From positions 1 through 43,162 of IMG/VR virus record IMGVR_UViG_3300033388_001016: a stretch of 43,162 bases of DNA. One strand, written 5' to 3'. Below, piece by piece: positions 1 to 9,103 of this stretch (position 1 is its first letter; every line of letters starts with the position of its first letter). Under the pieces are notes generated by a model. The model was not told the DNA's origin, searched no databases, and saw only the letters and a program-made list of their open reading frames with translations. The translations under genes and the position numbers were made by a program. This DNA is from a virus.

Positions 1-1137
1 AGTACCTGTATCAGTAATTGCTAGAGTTGTGTCACCTTCTGTAATACTTGAAGCAGACGTACCAGCGTTCATGTACGACTTCAGTTTGGCTGCGGTGACT
101 GCATAGTTGCCAACACCTTCTGTGCCGCCAGCAATTGAGTGATAAAGTAGCATTTCATCAGCATCATCAACAGAATCAGTTGCTAGATTTGTTTGCCCGA
201 GAATGTCAATGCCGATAGTTGGGTTGCCTGATACACCGTTGCCGTTAACAATGCTAATGCCTTCGTCGCCTGCCACTGCTGATGCAGTAAGTGTGCGTGA
301 AGCATAGTTGTCTGCTGATGTACGAACGAGCATGCCGTTAGCCGCTGCTGTAACAATGTCTAGGTCAGCAAGGACGTTTGTCCATGAGCGCAAGAACATT
401 GCGTCTGCGCTGCCTGTATCAGAGAATGCAATTTGGTCAGCACCAACTGTTGCTGTTGCTGAAGTTAGCCCGCCACCATTAACAAAGTCTAGATTAAGAG
501 TGTTGCCACTCTTAGTGATAGCATCACCAGCAACAAGGTCACTTGATGTAGAGAATAGTACAAAGTTAAGATCACTAGGGCTAGTAGCAGTACCAACTTT
601 TAGTGGATCTGGACCTTGTAGTACCCAACCAGAGTCAGCGTTATCTGTGCCTTCCTCAATGAATGTAAATGCACCTGCTGTAACTTCATCGTCTTCATTA
701 AAATCACTAGCACGATTCATTGTTGTTGTAGTTGCTAGTACAACATAGATACCGTTTTCGGCTGGTATTGCTTGATTCTTTAGTAGTACACGATCATCCT
801 GTACAAGTGTAACGCCGTCAATAGTTGCGGGTACAGATGAAAATGAACCGGTGCCGCTGCCGCCAGTGCTGTTATACGAAGCACTAATATCTGCTGTAGA
901 TGCACAATCACATGATGCCTTGTGATCTAAGCCTGCTGCTGTGTTGTCTACATACAGCTTTGTAGCTGCGTCTGTATCACCTACGGGTGTTAGAACCTGT
1001 AAGTGAGAAAGTGTCGAGCCGTCAGTAGTAGCTCGGAAATCAGATGCGCCTGTATTGAATACGAAGCGACCACCAGCCTTACCAAACTGAACGTCATCAC
1101 CAACGCCTTTCAAGCCATAATTTTTTGTGTCTGCCAT
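1..1137 (-). CDS. Tail-fibre-like virion protein, 3' part beyond window
   Basis: The ATG at 1137 opens a frame that stays open to base 1, giving 379 residues whose C-terminus lies outside the window. The product begins MADTKNYGLKGVGDDVQFG. It contains a segment typical of phage tail and baseplate fibre proteins (DRVLLKNQAIPAENGIY, around residue 105). The rest is rich in Gly, Ser, Thr and Ala with alternating short strands, as in beta-helical fibre stems. A Shine-Dalgarno AGGGA precedes the ATG and a GATAAATA late promoter lies 30 nt upstream. It is last in transcription order after two other fibre-like genes. I infer a virion surface or fibre protein; its exact position in the particle is not readable. 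Confidence 0.75.
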   Translation of the reverse strand, partial: MADTKNYGLKGVGDDVQFGKAGGRFVFNTGASDFRATTDGSTLSHLQVLTPVGDTDAATKLYVDNTAAGLDHKASCDCASTADISASYNSTGGSGTGSFSSVPATIDGVTLVQDDRVLLKNQAIPAENGIYVVLATTTTMNRASDFNEDDEVTAGAFTFIEEGTDNADSGWVLQGPDPLKVGTATSPSDLNFVLFSTSSDLVAGDAITKSGNTLNLDFVNGGGLTSATATVGADQIAFSDTGSADAMFLRSWTNVLADLDIVTAAANGMLVRTSADNYASRTLTASAVAGDEGISIVNGNGVSGNPTIGIDILGQTNLATDSVDDADEMLLYHSIAGGTEGVGNYAVTAAKLKSYMNAGTSASSITEGDTTLAITDTGT

Positions 1138-1167
1138 TAGTTAAATCCCTGTAGTCTTCTCTACGTG

Positions 1168-1175
1168 TATTTATC
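1168..1175 (-). promoter_or_regulatory. T4-type late promoter GATAAATA
   Basis: An exact GATAAATA octamer on the minus strand in the gap between two structural genes, 30 nt upstream of the ATG at 1137. It matches the T4 late-promoter form (TATAAATA) used with a gp55-like sigma factor. The same octamer recurs upstream of at least six other genes in the window. Confidence 0.75.
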
Positions 1176-1189
1176 GTTTTTGTGGTAAT

Positions 1190-2395
1190 TTACACGTATG
1201 TAACGAGGACGCGAGCATTACCCGTTGCCGCATCACCGACAGCAAAATATGCCTTAATGTCTGTATCTGAAGCATTTAAGTACTCCACGTCAGTGACAAT
1301 TGTATATGTTCCTATCGTAGTAAGGTCAAGTTCTGAATCTGATGAATCTGATGCAAGTTCTGTATTAGTTGTAGGCGAACCGTCTGTACCTACTGTGAGA
1401 ACAGATGATGCTGGAGCAAATCCTGCGGTTTCGAACGGTACGCTAACGTCAATACTGACAAGCGTAACACGCGATCCTGTGCTAACATTGCCGAGTAGTA
1501 CAGGACTGATCGTAGTAACATCAATGTCGCCAGCAATTGTACGTGCGTCTGACGCTGCGCTATCCATTGTAGCGAGCTTAGTCCATTCTCCGATCACGGT
1601 TCCAGGCAAAGTGTGTAGCAAATATAGTTCCCATTCACCGACTGTTGCTCCGTCGAGAATATATGTTTGGTCAGCTACTTTGAGGCTTTGTGCTAACATA
1701 GCAGGGATGTCTTGTACGATAGTTGTTCTGTTACTAGCACCGAGACCAGAAATAGTTACTGCACCCCACGTTAATGTGCCGCCGTCGTAAACTAGTGCAT
1801 CGCCGTCAACCTTGCCTGTCGTATCAACGTCTGTGAGTTGATCTATGCTGCCGAAATCTGCTGCGTCTACTGCGCGCCATACGCCACCACTATCGAGTCC
1901 GAGTCGTTGATCTGTCGTAGCGCCAGCTACGTTAACGTTAACTAGATCATCTAATAGTCCTGATAATGCTACGGTCGCAATGTTCTCGACTTTATCTGCT
2001 GAAACTTTATCGTTGACCCAATTGCCAAATCCGTCATAGCGTAAGAATTCATCTTGTAGGAGCGGTGCTGTGAGTGTAACATCAGTGAGGCTGTTAAGCC
2101 CAATGCCTGATGTTGTTTGAGATTGCGGAATCCAAAATGCTCCGTCCCATGCTAGTGAATCACCGATGATCGGCGGGATAGTTGTAACATCAACGTCCGT
2201 TAGAGAAGATAGATTTTGTGCAGCACCTGCAGCGTTCTGCCAAAACATTCCGCCCACGCCATCTGTTTTTAGAACTTGACCAGCGACCCCACCGGAGAGA
2301 ATTTGAATTTTATCAAAAGTAACTGCACCATCAGCGAGGTCTTGTTCCATGACCTCTCTATCTAGGATGTTATCTGTTTTAATCCTAGTTATCAC
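1190..2395 (-). CDS. Repeat-containing tail-fibre/virion protein
   Basis: The product is 401 aa and starts at GTG 2395, with AAGGA seven nt upstream. The N-terminal half holds degenerate repeats of about 35-45 residues built on LSSLTDVDV...GDSLAWDG...W and close variants (around residues 63, 100 and 183). This pattern is common in phage tail fibres and fibre-hinge proteins. The C-terminal part has a different, strand-rich sequence ending in ARVLVTYV. It follows the gene at 2400-3686 with no real gap and probably shares its transcript. A virion structural role is well supported; the precise fibre identity is inferred. Confidence 0.75.
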   Translation of the reverse strand: MITRIKTDNILDREVMEQDLADGAVTFDKIQILSGGVAGQVLKTDGVGGMFWQNAAGAAQNLSSLTDVDVTTIPPIIGDSLAWDGAFWIPQSQTTSGIGLNSLTDVTLTAPLLQDEFLRYDGFGNWVNDKVSADKVENIATVALSGLLDDLVNVNVAGATTDQRLGLDSGGVWRAVDAADFGSIDQLTDVDTTGKVDGDALVYDGGTLTWGAVTISGLGASNRTTIVQDIPAMLAQSLKVADQTYILDGATVGEWELYLLHTLPGTVIGEWTKLATMDSAASDARTIAGDIDVTTISPVLLGNVSTGSRVTLVSIDVSVPFETAGFAPASSVLTVGTDGSPTTNTELASDSSDSELDLTTIGTYTIVTDVEYLNASDTDIKAYFAVGDAATGNARVLVTYV

Positions 2396-2399
2396 TGGG

Positions 2400-3686
2400 T
2401 TATCCTTGTGCTAATGTGAAGTATTTTGTTCCGTCGCTGTAGAGTGTGACGTATCCGTAGTTTGTACTGATAACGTGTGTTGTAGCGGCAGTATTTATTC
2501 CTTCGCCTGCTGTTTGAACAGTAATACTGTTTGTTCCTGCCCCACCACTCTCGTCTTTGATCGTGATAGTATCACCTGCGGGAAGCTCTGCAATCGGAAG
2601 TAGAGTAAGTGTAACTGGAACGCCAGTGTCTGTAATACCGATGAGTCTATCACCAGTGACTGCCGCTGATGCGCCTGCAGCAGGAGTATTTTTCACATAA
2701 CCGTCATCAACAGTCCATATAAGTTCACCGCTCACTAATGCTAATGCAATACGATTCCCGCCGCTTAGAGTATTAAACTCTAGCGATTCCGCAGCACCGA
2801 AATCAACTGTCGTTGCGTTAGGTGAAATTACTTGCTGTCCAGAATTGCCGCTAGTATTAGCAAATGTTATATCATCTGCTGCAATAGTGATTAAATTCGC
2901 ATCACTAGACAGTGCAATTCTCGCGCCTGCTGCTAGTGATTTAAAATCTAGAATTTGATTTTCGCCGACTTGACGCTTTGCTCCAAAGATGCCTTCACCG
3001 CCAACACCCAAGTTTGCGCCGTTTACAGGACTTGCAGGAGTCTCACCTGTTGTCGTAATGCCGACAACTTCAATCGAATCGTTTAGTGGAATCGTGCCGC
3101 TGAACGTAACAGTAGTTGCTGTGAATGTAGCATTTGACGAGATAGAATATTCAGAAGTGTCTTGCTTAATGCCCTCGACTGTGATTAACAAAGATTGCTC
3201 ACTCGGAGCTAACCAAGTTAATAATATAGATTGACCTAGATTGCCGTCGCCTAAAAAAGTTCCTATCTCAACTACTGCTCCGCCTGTTGCTTGCATTCCG
3301 ATAACTTCTACATCATCGTTTGTGCCAGTTGTGCCGTTGAGTGTAATCGTCGTTGAATTTACGCCTGTTGCAACCGTATATTCACTAGAATGCTGTTTGA
3401 CACCGTTGATCGTGACATACAGGGTAGCTTTTTGATCTAGCTGAGACAGTGTTGTATCTATGCCCCAGGGAACAACAAATACTTGCTGATTATTTGTGTT
3501 ACTAAATAGTGCCTGCTCAATTGAGTCGAAGCCAGCCGCTACAACATTCTCACTTGGGTCAAATGCCTCAAATGCTATAAGGGTTGCATTCCAACGTAGC
3601 TGCCAGTTTGTTGTAACATTATTGCTAACTACAAACGGTGGTGCATATTGATTTGCTAATGTGCTGCCTGCATTAATTCGTGTCAT
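2400..3686 (-). CDS. Virion protein with duplicated fibre domain
   Basis: The product is 428 aa with ATG at 3686. Residues about 75-135 and 150-215 are two copies of one domain: each has a V(T/E)(I/G)xGVKQ...SEY core, then an ND(D/S)(V/I)EV(I/V)G strand. That core is a familiar building block of phage tail and host-recognition proteins. The C-terminal 100 residues (ITIKDESGGAGTNSITVQ, then YGYVTLYSDGTKYF) resemble the short tail-fibre C-terminal module seen in many phage structural proteins. It is co-oriented with two further fibre-like genes downstream. No signal peptide or membrane segment is seen, as expected for a virion protein. Confidence 0.75.
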   Translation of the reverse strand: MTRINAGSTLANQYAPPFVVSNNVTTNWQLRWNATLIAFEAFDPSENVVAAGFDSIEQALFSNTNNQQVFVVPWGIDTTLSQLDQKATLYVTINGVKQHSSEYTVATGVNSTTITLNGTTGTNDDVEVIGMQATGGAVVEIGTFLGDGNLGQSILLTWLAPSEQSLLITVEGIKQDTSEYSISSNATFTATTVTFSGTIPLNDSIEVVGITTTGETPASPVNGANLGVGGEGIFGAKRQVGENQILDFKSLAAGARIALSSDANLITIAADDITFANTSGNSGQQVISPNATTVDFGAAESLEFNTLSGGNRIALALVSGELIWTVDDGYVKNTPAAGASAAVTGDRLIGITDTGVPVTLTLLPIAELPAGDTITIKDESGGAGTNSITVQTAGEGINTAATTHVISTNYGYVTLYSDGTKYFTLAQG

Positions 3687-3689
3687 TGT

Positions 3690-3911
3690 TTATACCTTTG
3701 CTCTTTCTTCGTCCCATCCACGCTTCCATTCGAGAAGCTTCTTTTCCATATTACGTCGTTGTGATTCGTTCATAGACGCGCCTGGCGAACTTGGATGGTG
3801 TGTTGCTGAAACCACATTCTGTACTAACTGTTTGAATGCATGATCTTTCATAGGTTCCCGTGTTTTGCCACCTAAATATGCTTGCTTTCCTAACTCATAT
3901 TCCTTTGTCAT
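3690..3911 (-). CDS. Small conserved-type phage protein
   Basis: The product is 73 aa. The ATG at 3911 is preceded by a clear AGGAG. It is hydrophilic and charged, with an N-terminal AYLGGKTREPMKD stretch and a C-terminal LLEWKRGWDEER helix. The spacing of the Gly-rich turn and the W..GW segment is loosely like ribosome-modulation-factor-type small proteins, but I would not name it on that. It sits between two virion genes and is probably co-transcribed with them. Confidence 0.6.
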   Translation of the reverse strand: MTKEYELGKQAYLGGKTREPMKDHAFKQLVQNVVSATHHPSSPGASMNESQRRNMEKKLLEWKRGWDEERAKV

Positions 3912-3919
3912 ATCGCTCC

Positions 3920-4363
3920 TTACATGCTCAATAGTACTTTACTAATAACGCCTAGCTCAGTCGTAGCAGATAATTCAGACGGCTCAACGATTGTACTACG
4001 GTCAAGTATTGCTCGCAGATATACAAAGTTGCCTACGAAAGTAAATGCTTGTGTTGCGTTGTCTCCGCTATCGCCTGTCGGATCCGCTGGATTGACTGGA
4101 AATGATACGTATGGGCTTGCACTAGCAACATTTCGATTCACGTTTAAGTTAATGTCGAACCAATCAGCTTCAGCAGGCTCAGTTGCTAGCGTACCTTGTA
4201 CTCCAAAGCTACCTGTAAAATTAGAAACAACGACTTGTACTGTGTGAATTCCATCTGTGCGGCCATAGTATCCATCGGCGCGCATTTTATCGCCCGTTAG
4301 ATTATGATTACGGCCTGTGTTGGACATCATTAAAACTGACTTTCTAGCTGGTGTGACTGCCAT
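3920..4363 (-). CDS. Probable virion structural protein
   Basis: The product is 147 aa with ATG 4363, AGGAAAA upstream and a GATAAATA late promoter 30 nt further up. It is predicted all-beta: alternating hydrophobic strands, TVQVVVSNFTGSFGVQGTLA near residue 41 and a C-terminal region FVYLRAILDR...GVISKVLLSM. It has no catalytic motif and no signal sequence. Being first in a late transcription unit that runs into fibre genes supports a structural role. The exact T4 counterpart cannot be named from sequence alone. Confidence 0.6.
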   Translation of the reverse strand: MAVTPARKSVLMMSNTGRNHNLTGDKMRADGYYGRTDGIHTVQVVVSNFTGSFGVQGTLATEPAEADWFDINLNVNRNVASASPYVSFPVNPADPTGDSGDNATQAFTFVGNFVYLRAILDRSTIVEPSELSATTELGVISKVLLSM

Positions 4364-4393
4364 GATTTTTCCTATTACGCTTAGTATTGTTAG

Positions 4394-4401
4394 TATTTAT
4401 C
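4394..4401 (-). promoter_or_regulatory. T4-type late promoter GATAAATA
   Basis: An exact GATAAATA on the minus strand, 30 nt upstream of ATG 4363 and directly downstream of the terminator that ends the clpA unit. The order terminator then late promoter cleanly separates the chaperone/protease genes from the structural genes. Confidence 0.75.
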
Positions 4402-4413
4402 AAAAAGACGCGC

Positions 4414-4445
4414 AAAAAAAAGGATAGCCCCGAAGGGCTATCCTT
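4414..4445 (-). terminator. Rho-independent terminator after clpA-like gene
   Basis: Read on the minus strand, 4445-4435 and 4430-4420 form a perfect 11-bp stem (AAGGATAGCCC with its complement) closed by a TTCG tetraloop. A run of eight T follows (to 4414). A C(UUCG)G loop plus a U-tract is the textbook strong intrinsic terminator. It lies 24 nt after the stop of the ClpA-like gene. Confidence 0.95.
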
Positions 4446-4468
4446 ACCACAGTTTGACGAATAGGAGG

Positions 4469-6796
4469 TCAGTCTTCCGTGGGGTTTTCTTTGTTGATTG
4501 TTACTTCGTTGATTAGTACTTCATCAACTGTTGGTGCAGGTAGTGCTGCTTTAGAAGGAATTATCGTTAAATTGAGTTCTCCGTCTACTACATCAACCTT
4601 AACTCTGCCGCCATTCTGCAAATCACCGAATAGAATCTCTTTCGAAATCGGCTGCTTGACTTTTTCTTGAATCAATCGTGCCATTGGCCTTGCGCCCATC
4701 TTCGGATCATAGCCTTCAGTAGCTAGCAAGTTTCGCGCTTTTACAAGACACGATACAGAAATCTTCTTGCTTGCAAGCATATCGTTGAGTTTATCAAATT
4801 CTCGACTAACGATAAGCTTCATTTCTTCCATGCCTAACTTATTGAACTTGATTATGCCGTCGATTCTGTTGCGGAACTCTGGAGCAAAGTGCTTCTTGAG
4901 TGCTGCATCATCTTCGCCAACCTTTACTTGATCTCCGAATCCGATGTTGAGTTTTTCACTCTCTGCCGCACCCAAGTTAGATGTCATTAGAAGAATCACG
5001 TTTGTAAAGTCAATCGTCTTGCCTGTGCTGCTAGTCAATCGACCGTCATCCATGACTTGTAGAAGAACCTGCGTGACTTCTTGTGCAGCTTTTTCAATCT
5101 CATCTAACAACAGTACGCAGTTAGGATTGTTTTCAACTTTCGAAATCAACTGTCCACTACCTGCTTCACCTTCGCCATGACCGACGTATCCTGGAGGAGC
5201 ACCGATCAATCGTGCAACACTGTGCTTTTCTTGGTACTCAGACATGTCAAAACGAACAAGCTCTACGCCGAGCGCCTCAGCTAATTGTTTTGCAAGGAAT
5301 GTTTTACCAACGCCCGTCGGACCAAGTGAGAGATACGATCCGATTGGTTTGCTCTCGTCCCGAAGTCCACTCTTGCTGATTTCGATAGCTTCAACTAACG
5401 TGTTGATTGCCTCAGCTTGACCGTATACACGATCCTTGAGTTTAGAATTCAGCGTTGAAATTGCATCGTTCTCTTTAATGTCAATCATTTCAGTAGGCAT
5501 CTTCGCAAGCTTAGATACAGTCTTGATAATCATGTCCATATCGACTTCTGGAATTTCTGCTAACTTCGCCTTCGCGCCAGCTAAATCCATGATGTCGATT
5601 GCTTTGTCAGGACGGAACTTGTTCTTCATGTACCGTTCTGACAGATCAACCGCAGCGATTAGCGTACCCTTGTTATATACTACACCATGAAACTTCTCGT
5701 AATATTTCTTGAGTCCAGCTACAATACGCTTTGTATCTGACACACTAGGCTCAGTTACTTCGTACTTACCGAAGCGACGTTTCAGTGCCTTGTCTTTTTC
5801 AAAGTTCGTTTCGTATTCATCGAATGTCGTAGCACCGATGCAGCGCAATTCACCTTTAGCCAACATCGGTTTGAGAATATTACCTGCATCCATCGCGCCA
5901 TTGCCGCCAGTACCTGCGCCCATAATCATGTGAATCTCATCAATAAACAGGATTACGTTGCCTTTCTTCTTGATGCTGTTGAGAACTTTCTTCAGACGTT
6001 CTTCAAAATCACCGCGATATTTCGTGCCAGCAACTAGCGCACCTATGTCAAGGCTGTATACTTCTTTTGCTGCGAGTGCGTTCGGAACTTCTCCGTCAAC
6101 AATCTTCTTAGCAAGCCCTTCTGCAAGTGCTGTCTTGCCTACGCCGGGGTGTCCGACATAAACAACATTGTTCTTTTTGCGTCGTGCTAGAATCTCAATT
6201 GTGTCTTCGACTTCCTGCTCTCGTCCAACGATAGGATCAATGAGACCACTCTTAGATTCAGTGTTAAGATTGCGACAATATGCATCTAGCGCATCATCAA
6301 GCTCTGCTTCACTTTGACTACCATCATACTCTTTGAGATATTCTACTAGTCGTTCACGATTCACTCGTCCTTTCTGTATGAAGAAAAGCGCATGACTATG
6401 TTCCTCGTTCATTATGCTCAGAAGTAATCCGTACGTTGTGATTTCAGGACGACCGGCGAAAACATATTGTACTAATGCGCGTTGAAACACGCGAGTCAAG
6501 GCAGTCGTATGATCTGCGCCACGATAGCCGACTTGCTGGTCTAATGGAATTTCTAAGTTAGCTGTGTTTAGATGATTCTCAACTTCATTGCGAATGATAT
6601 TAGGACGGCCGCCTATGTCAGTGAGAATATTCTGTAAGTCTTTTTCGTGCAATAGTGACCACAGTAAATGTTCAACTGTCACGTATTCGTGATAGTTTTC
6701 AGTAGCGAATATGTGCGCTCGCTCCATAACATTATTTACTGCTTCATTATTTCGGTTCGGCTCTTCGCCGCCGACTCCGTCAGGTGTTACACTCAT
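4469..6796 (-). CDS. clpA: ClpA-type AAA+ unfoldase
   Basis: The product is 775 aa, close to the usual ClpA length (about 750-760), with ATG 6796 and AGGAG upstream. Domains in order: an N-terminal Clp repeat domain (about 15-160); a first AAA+ module with Walker A GHPGVGKT near 215 and Walker [12 protein letters not shown]; a second module with GPTGVGKT near 490, [10 protein letters not shown] and the arginine-finger region [10 protein letters not shown]. Between them is the pore/substrate segment [12 protein letters not shown] loop NIGFG near residue 615 is where ClpA, ClpX and ClpC carry the IGL/IGF tripeptide that docks on ClpP, so the protein should work with a peptidase rather than as a ClpB disaggregase. 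No long ClpB-type middle coiled coil is present. A J-domain gene lies just upstream and a ClpP gene is at 37232-37852. Role: ATP-dependent unfolding of substrates in the host cytoplasm. Confidence 0.93.
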   Translation of the reverse strand: MSVTPDGVGGEEPNRNNEAVNNVMERAHIFATENYHEYVTVEHLLWSLLHEKDLQNILTDIGGRPNIIRNEVENHLNTANLEIPLDQQVGYRGADHTTALTRVFQRALVQYVFAGRPEITTYGLLLSIMNEEHSHALFFIQKGRVNRERLVEYLKEYDGSQSEAELDDALDAYCRNLNTESKSGLIDPIVGREQEVEDTIEILARRKKNNVVYVGHPGVGKTALAEGLAKKIVDGEVPNALAAKEVYSLDIGALVAGTKYRGDFEERLKKVLNSIKKKGNVILFIDEIHMIMGAGTGGNGAMDAGNILKPMLAKGELRCIGATTFDEYETNFEKDKALKRRFGKYEVTEPSVSDTKRIVAGLKKYYEKFHGVVYNKGTLIAAVDLSERYMKNKFRPDKAIDIMDLAGAKAKLAEIPEVDMDMIIKTVSKLAKMPTEMIDIKENDAISTLNSKLKDRVYGQAEAINTLVEAIEISKSGLRDESKPIGSYLSLGPTGVGKTFLAKQLAEALGVELVRFDMSEYQEKHSVARLIGAPPGYVGHGEGEAGSGQLISKVENNPNCVLLLDEIEKAAQEVTQVLLQVMDDGRLTSSTGKTIDFTNVILLMTSNLGAAESEKLNIGFGDQVKVGEDDAALKKHFAPEFRNRIDGIIKFNKLGMEEMKLIVSREFDKLNDMLASKKISVSCLVKARNLLATEGYDPKMGARPMARLIQEKVKQPISKEILFGDLQNGGRVKVDVVDGELNLTIIPSKAALPAPTVDEVLINEVTINKENPTED

Positions 6797-6805
6797 TTAA
6801 TTCTC

Positions 6806-7573
6806 CTATGTATCAAATGTTTTACGATGTTTAACTTTCAGTATACTCTCTTTTTCCGCATCTGTCAAATCATCAGGAATTGTCATTGCCACTTGTATTA
6901 GCAAATCTCCGCGACGATTTAATTCAGGGTTAGGCATTCCTTTTCCTGGGACACGTACAAGTTTTCCATATTGTATGCCTGCGGGAATTTTTACTTTTAC
7001 TTTATTGCTGTCGATATTTGTAATCCCACATTCAACGCCTAGCATTGCTTCAATTGCAGAAATTTCGATTCCTACTAATAAATCATCTTGTGAGCGTTGG
7101 AATCTGTGGTGACGTTGTACATTTATGACAATGATAAAATCAGCAACTTGCAAATGATTGCCGCTGCGCACCCCTGCAGGAATATTGAAAGGTTCGCCGT
7201 TTAGTGACCGCGTAGTACCTGAGAATGCTTCCTCTAGCGTGATATTGACCTGCGCCATTTGTTGTTGGCGTCGTTGACTAAAGCCTCCGCCCATTGCTTG
7301 TCGAAGAATATCGTGTAAGCTTTCGCCGCCTTGACCGTGAGTAGTGTACGTAAAATTGCCTTGCTGGCGTTGTCGAGGATTGTCATACTCAGCTTTTTTC
7401 GCTGGGTCTTTGAGTGTCTGATAAGCGTTGTTTATTTCTTGGAATTTTTCTTTCGCACCTGTACCCGTATTGCGATCAGGATGATACTTCTGGGCAAGCT
7501 TACGATATTGCTTTTTAATGTCTGCTGCCGAAGCATCTTTTTGGACACCAAGCACATCATAATAATTGTTCAT
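6806..7573 (-). CDS. DnaJ/CbpA-like J-domain co-chaperone
   Basis: The product is 255 aa. ATG 7573 has GGAAGAG upstream. Residues 1-65 form a J domain (YYDVLGVQKDAS, then HPD at 31-33, which stimulates DnaK ATPase). A short linker with MGGGF is followed by two beta-rich C-terminal substrate-binding domains (about 105-240), including KVKIPAGIQYGKLVRVPGKG and the GDLLIQV strand. The CxxCxGxG zinc finger of classical DnaJ is absent, so this is a type II (CbpA-like) J-protein. It is shorter than CbpA (about 306 aa). It lies nine nt upstream of the ClpA-like gene and is almost certainly co-transcribed, suggesting that it delivers substrates or recruits host DnaK. Confidence 0.9.
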   Translation of the reverse strand: MNNYYDVLGVQKDASAADIKKQYRKLAQKYHPDRNTGTGAKEKFQEINNAYQTLKDPAKKAEYDNPRQRQQGNFTYTTHGQGGESLHDILRQAMGGGFSQRRQQQMAQVNITLEEAFSGTTRSLNGEPFNIPAGVRSGNHLQVADFIIVINVQRHHRFQRSQDDLLVGIEISAIEAMLGVECGITNIDSNKVKVKIPAGIQYGKLVRVPGKGMPNPELNRRGDLLIQVAMTIPDDLTDAEKESILKVKHRKTFDT

Positions 7574-7575
7574 AC

Positions 7576-7938
7576 TTACTCTTCCGTATTAGACTCCTCG
7601 ACAAGCGTATCCGCCTCAGGAAGAATCTCTCTGTAATAAATAATTACGTTTTTCTGTTCCTTAACGTAACGTATAATTTCGCCAACATTCAACGAAAGAT
7701 TTTCATATCCTTTCGCAGACAAGGCAAATAGCACAATTTCTTGATCGGGATAATCTGCTAATAGCTTTTCAATCTTTGCCCGATTAAACACCGTCCAATC
7801 TACATTGCGCATTGATAGCTGCGCAGGCACTGGCGGATGTATTACTGTCTGTTGCACCACGTCTGCTTGTTGTTTAACTTTAACACTTCCGCAAGCAGAA
7901 AGCAATAGTATTGTGGAAATAAGTAGGAATATTCTCAT
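7576..7938 (-). CDS. Lipoprotein, candidate outer-membrane spanin (Rz1-like)
   Basis: The product is 120 aa. It begins with a lipoprotein signal peptide (MRIFLLISTILLLSAC, lipobox LSAC, Cys 16), followed by a periplasmic domain with VIHPPVPAQ just after the anchor. Proline near the anchor is usual in o-spanins. The start ATG shares a TAATG with the stop of the upstream gene, an inner-membrane-anchored coiled-coil protein. That adjacency is the classic layout of a two-component spanin that disrupts the outer membrane at lysis. At 120 aa it is long for an Rz1, so another envelope lipoprotein role remains possible. Confidence 0.6.
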   Translation of the reverse strand: MRIFLLISTILLLSACGSVKVKQQADVVQQTVIHPPVPAQLSMRNVDWTVFNRAKIEKLLADYPDQEIVLFALSAKGYENLSLNVGEIIRYVKEQKNVIIYYREILPEADTLVEESNTEE

Positions 7939-8378
7939 TATTCTGCGTCCTTTACGAAATCAGCGCCTGGTTTTGACACATACGTAAGCGGGTCAGTGAT
8001 TTCTTCCAGTTCATTAAATACTCGCTCTGTAGCAGCATTTACGCGCCTTTCGATTAGGCCAGGTTTGCGTTCTGCAAGCGCCTTAAGATCATGTTCCGCG
8101 AAAATATCAATTGTCGCCTCTTGCTCTTTTCTGATTTGTACTGATGATGCTGCAAGTTCTTGTATTGCAGCTTGTTGCTTACGAATACTTTCCTGCATGA
8201 ATTTGAGATTAGCCTCTGCTGAATTTGCGCGAGCAGTTTGAGCAGCAACTTCTTGGTTGGCTGTTGCAAGTTTGTCTTGTGAATATTTGAAATATGCTGC
8301 GGAACCTGCAAGAACTACTAGGAGAACAATTCCCATATACATTGATAGGCCACCGAAGCCGCGTTGTTTGTTGAGCAT
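7938..8378 (-). CDS. N-anchored coiled-coil protein, candidate inner-membrane spanin (Rz-like)
   Basis: The product is 146 aa with ATG 8378 and AAGGAG upstream. There is one N-terminal membrane span (about residues 13-30, MYMGIVLLVVLAGSAAYF) and then a long Ala/Gln/Glu-rich coiled coil (about 35-95). The C-terminal domain is charged. This is the topology of Rz i-spanins: N-in, with a coiled coil in the periplasm. The next gene is a lipoprotein overlapping by TAATG, which supports the pairing. No holin or endolysin is seen nearby, so the lysis assignment rests on topology and adjacency only. Confidence 0.6.
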   Translation of the reverse strand: MLNKQRGFGGLSMYMGIVLLVVLAGSAAYFKYSQDKLATANQEVAAQTARANSAEANLKFMQESIRKQQAAIQELAASSVQIRKEQEATIDIFAEHDLKALAERKPGLIERRVNAATERVFNELEEITDPLTYVSKPGADFVKDAE

Positions 8379-9103
8379 TACTGACTCCTTACAACTACAC
8401 TTCTCTCATTGCCTACTTTGTTCAAAAAGTAGAAATCACCAATCGTCTGAATCTCCCAGTTGCCGCCTAGCATTCCTCGCAAGGAACCTAGCGCCATTGA
8501 TGTGTGCATAAGGTCTATGTGTTGTTCATTTAGTCTAAGTCGTTTAACCATGTTGTCTGTTGTGCCGAAGCCAACAAATTCAAATACCCATTGTACGCCT
8601 GAGCCACCAATTTTGATGTGCGTATCATCTGCTTCAAATGTTAGCAAATCACTATCTTGAAAATATGATTCTACTGTTTGTTCGAATTCTTTACGAGGAA
8701 CATATGCTTGTTCTTTCGTAATAACTACGTCGTGTAGTTCAGTGTCTTTAAGAGCATACAGCTTATCAACTAAGTAAGGCTGCACTCTCCATTTGAGCTT
8801 GCCTGTAACGTTTTCGATGTCTTTTATAAGATCATATAGTTTCATCCAAAAGTTTGGTTGACGTTTGAACTCGATAAAGACAAGATATAGTCCGTCTTCA
8901 TTTGGATTAGGACTAACTTCGCTGTCTAGAAATTCAACAATACTTTTGTCGATGAATTCATCTAGATCAAACGCAGGCAGTTCATCCTTACAGAATAATG
9001 AAACTACGATAACTTCTTCTGTAGTTCCCATCTTCGGTTCAAACTCATCAATAGAGATGAGCGGAATCACCATGCCGTTTAATTCTAAGTGTCGTAGTCC
9101 CAT
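8378..9103 (-). CDS. T4-like phage protein of unknown function
   Basis: The product is 241 aa with ATG 9103. Its stop shares TAATG with the next gene. It is a mixed alpha/beta soluble protein with no membrane segment. A region rich in aromatics (RQPNFWMKLYDLIKDIENV, about 80-98) is followed by a C-terminal WVFEFVGFGTTDNMVKRLRL block. No catalytic motif is recognised. It is the last of three co-oriented, tightly overlapping genes that start from the late promoter at 10201, so a structural or assembly role is likely but not shown. Confidence 0.6.
   Translation of the reverse strand: MGLRHLELNGMVIPLISIDEFEPKMGTTEEVIVVSLFCKDELPAFDLDEFIDKSIVEFLDSEVSPNPNEDGLYLVFIEFKRQPNFWMKLYDLIKDIENVTGKLKWRVQPYLVDKLYALKDTELHDVVITKEQAYVPRKEFEQTVESYFQDSDLLTFEADDTHIKIGGSGVQWVFEFVGFGTTDNMVKRLRLNEQHIDLMHTSMALGSLRGMLGGNWEIQTIGDFYFLNKVGNERSVVVRSQ

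Noticed and set aside
1182-1790. Plus-strand frames antisense to the fibre genes (and similar frames elsewhere)
   Set aside because: They mirror the codon pattern of the real minus-strand genes, lack ribosome sites and show no recognisable domain.
8054-8311. Second minus-strand frame inside the coiled-coil gene
   Set aside because: Low-complexity Gln/Lys/Leu shadow of the Ala/Gln-rich coiled coil; no Shine-Dalgarno; a nested Rz1 would need a lipobox, which is absent.
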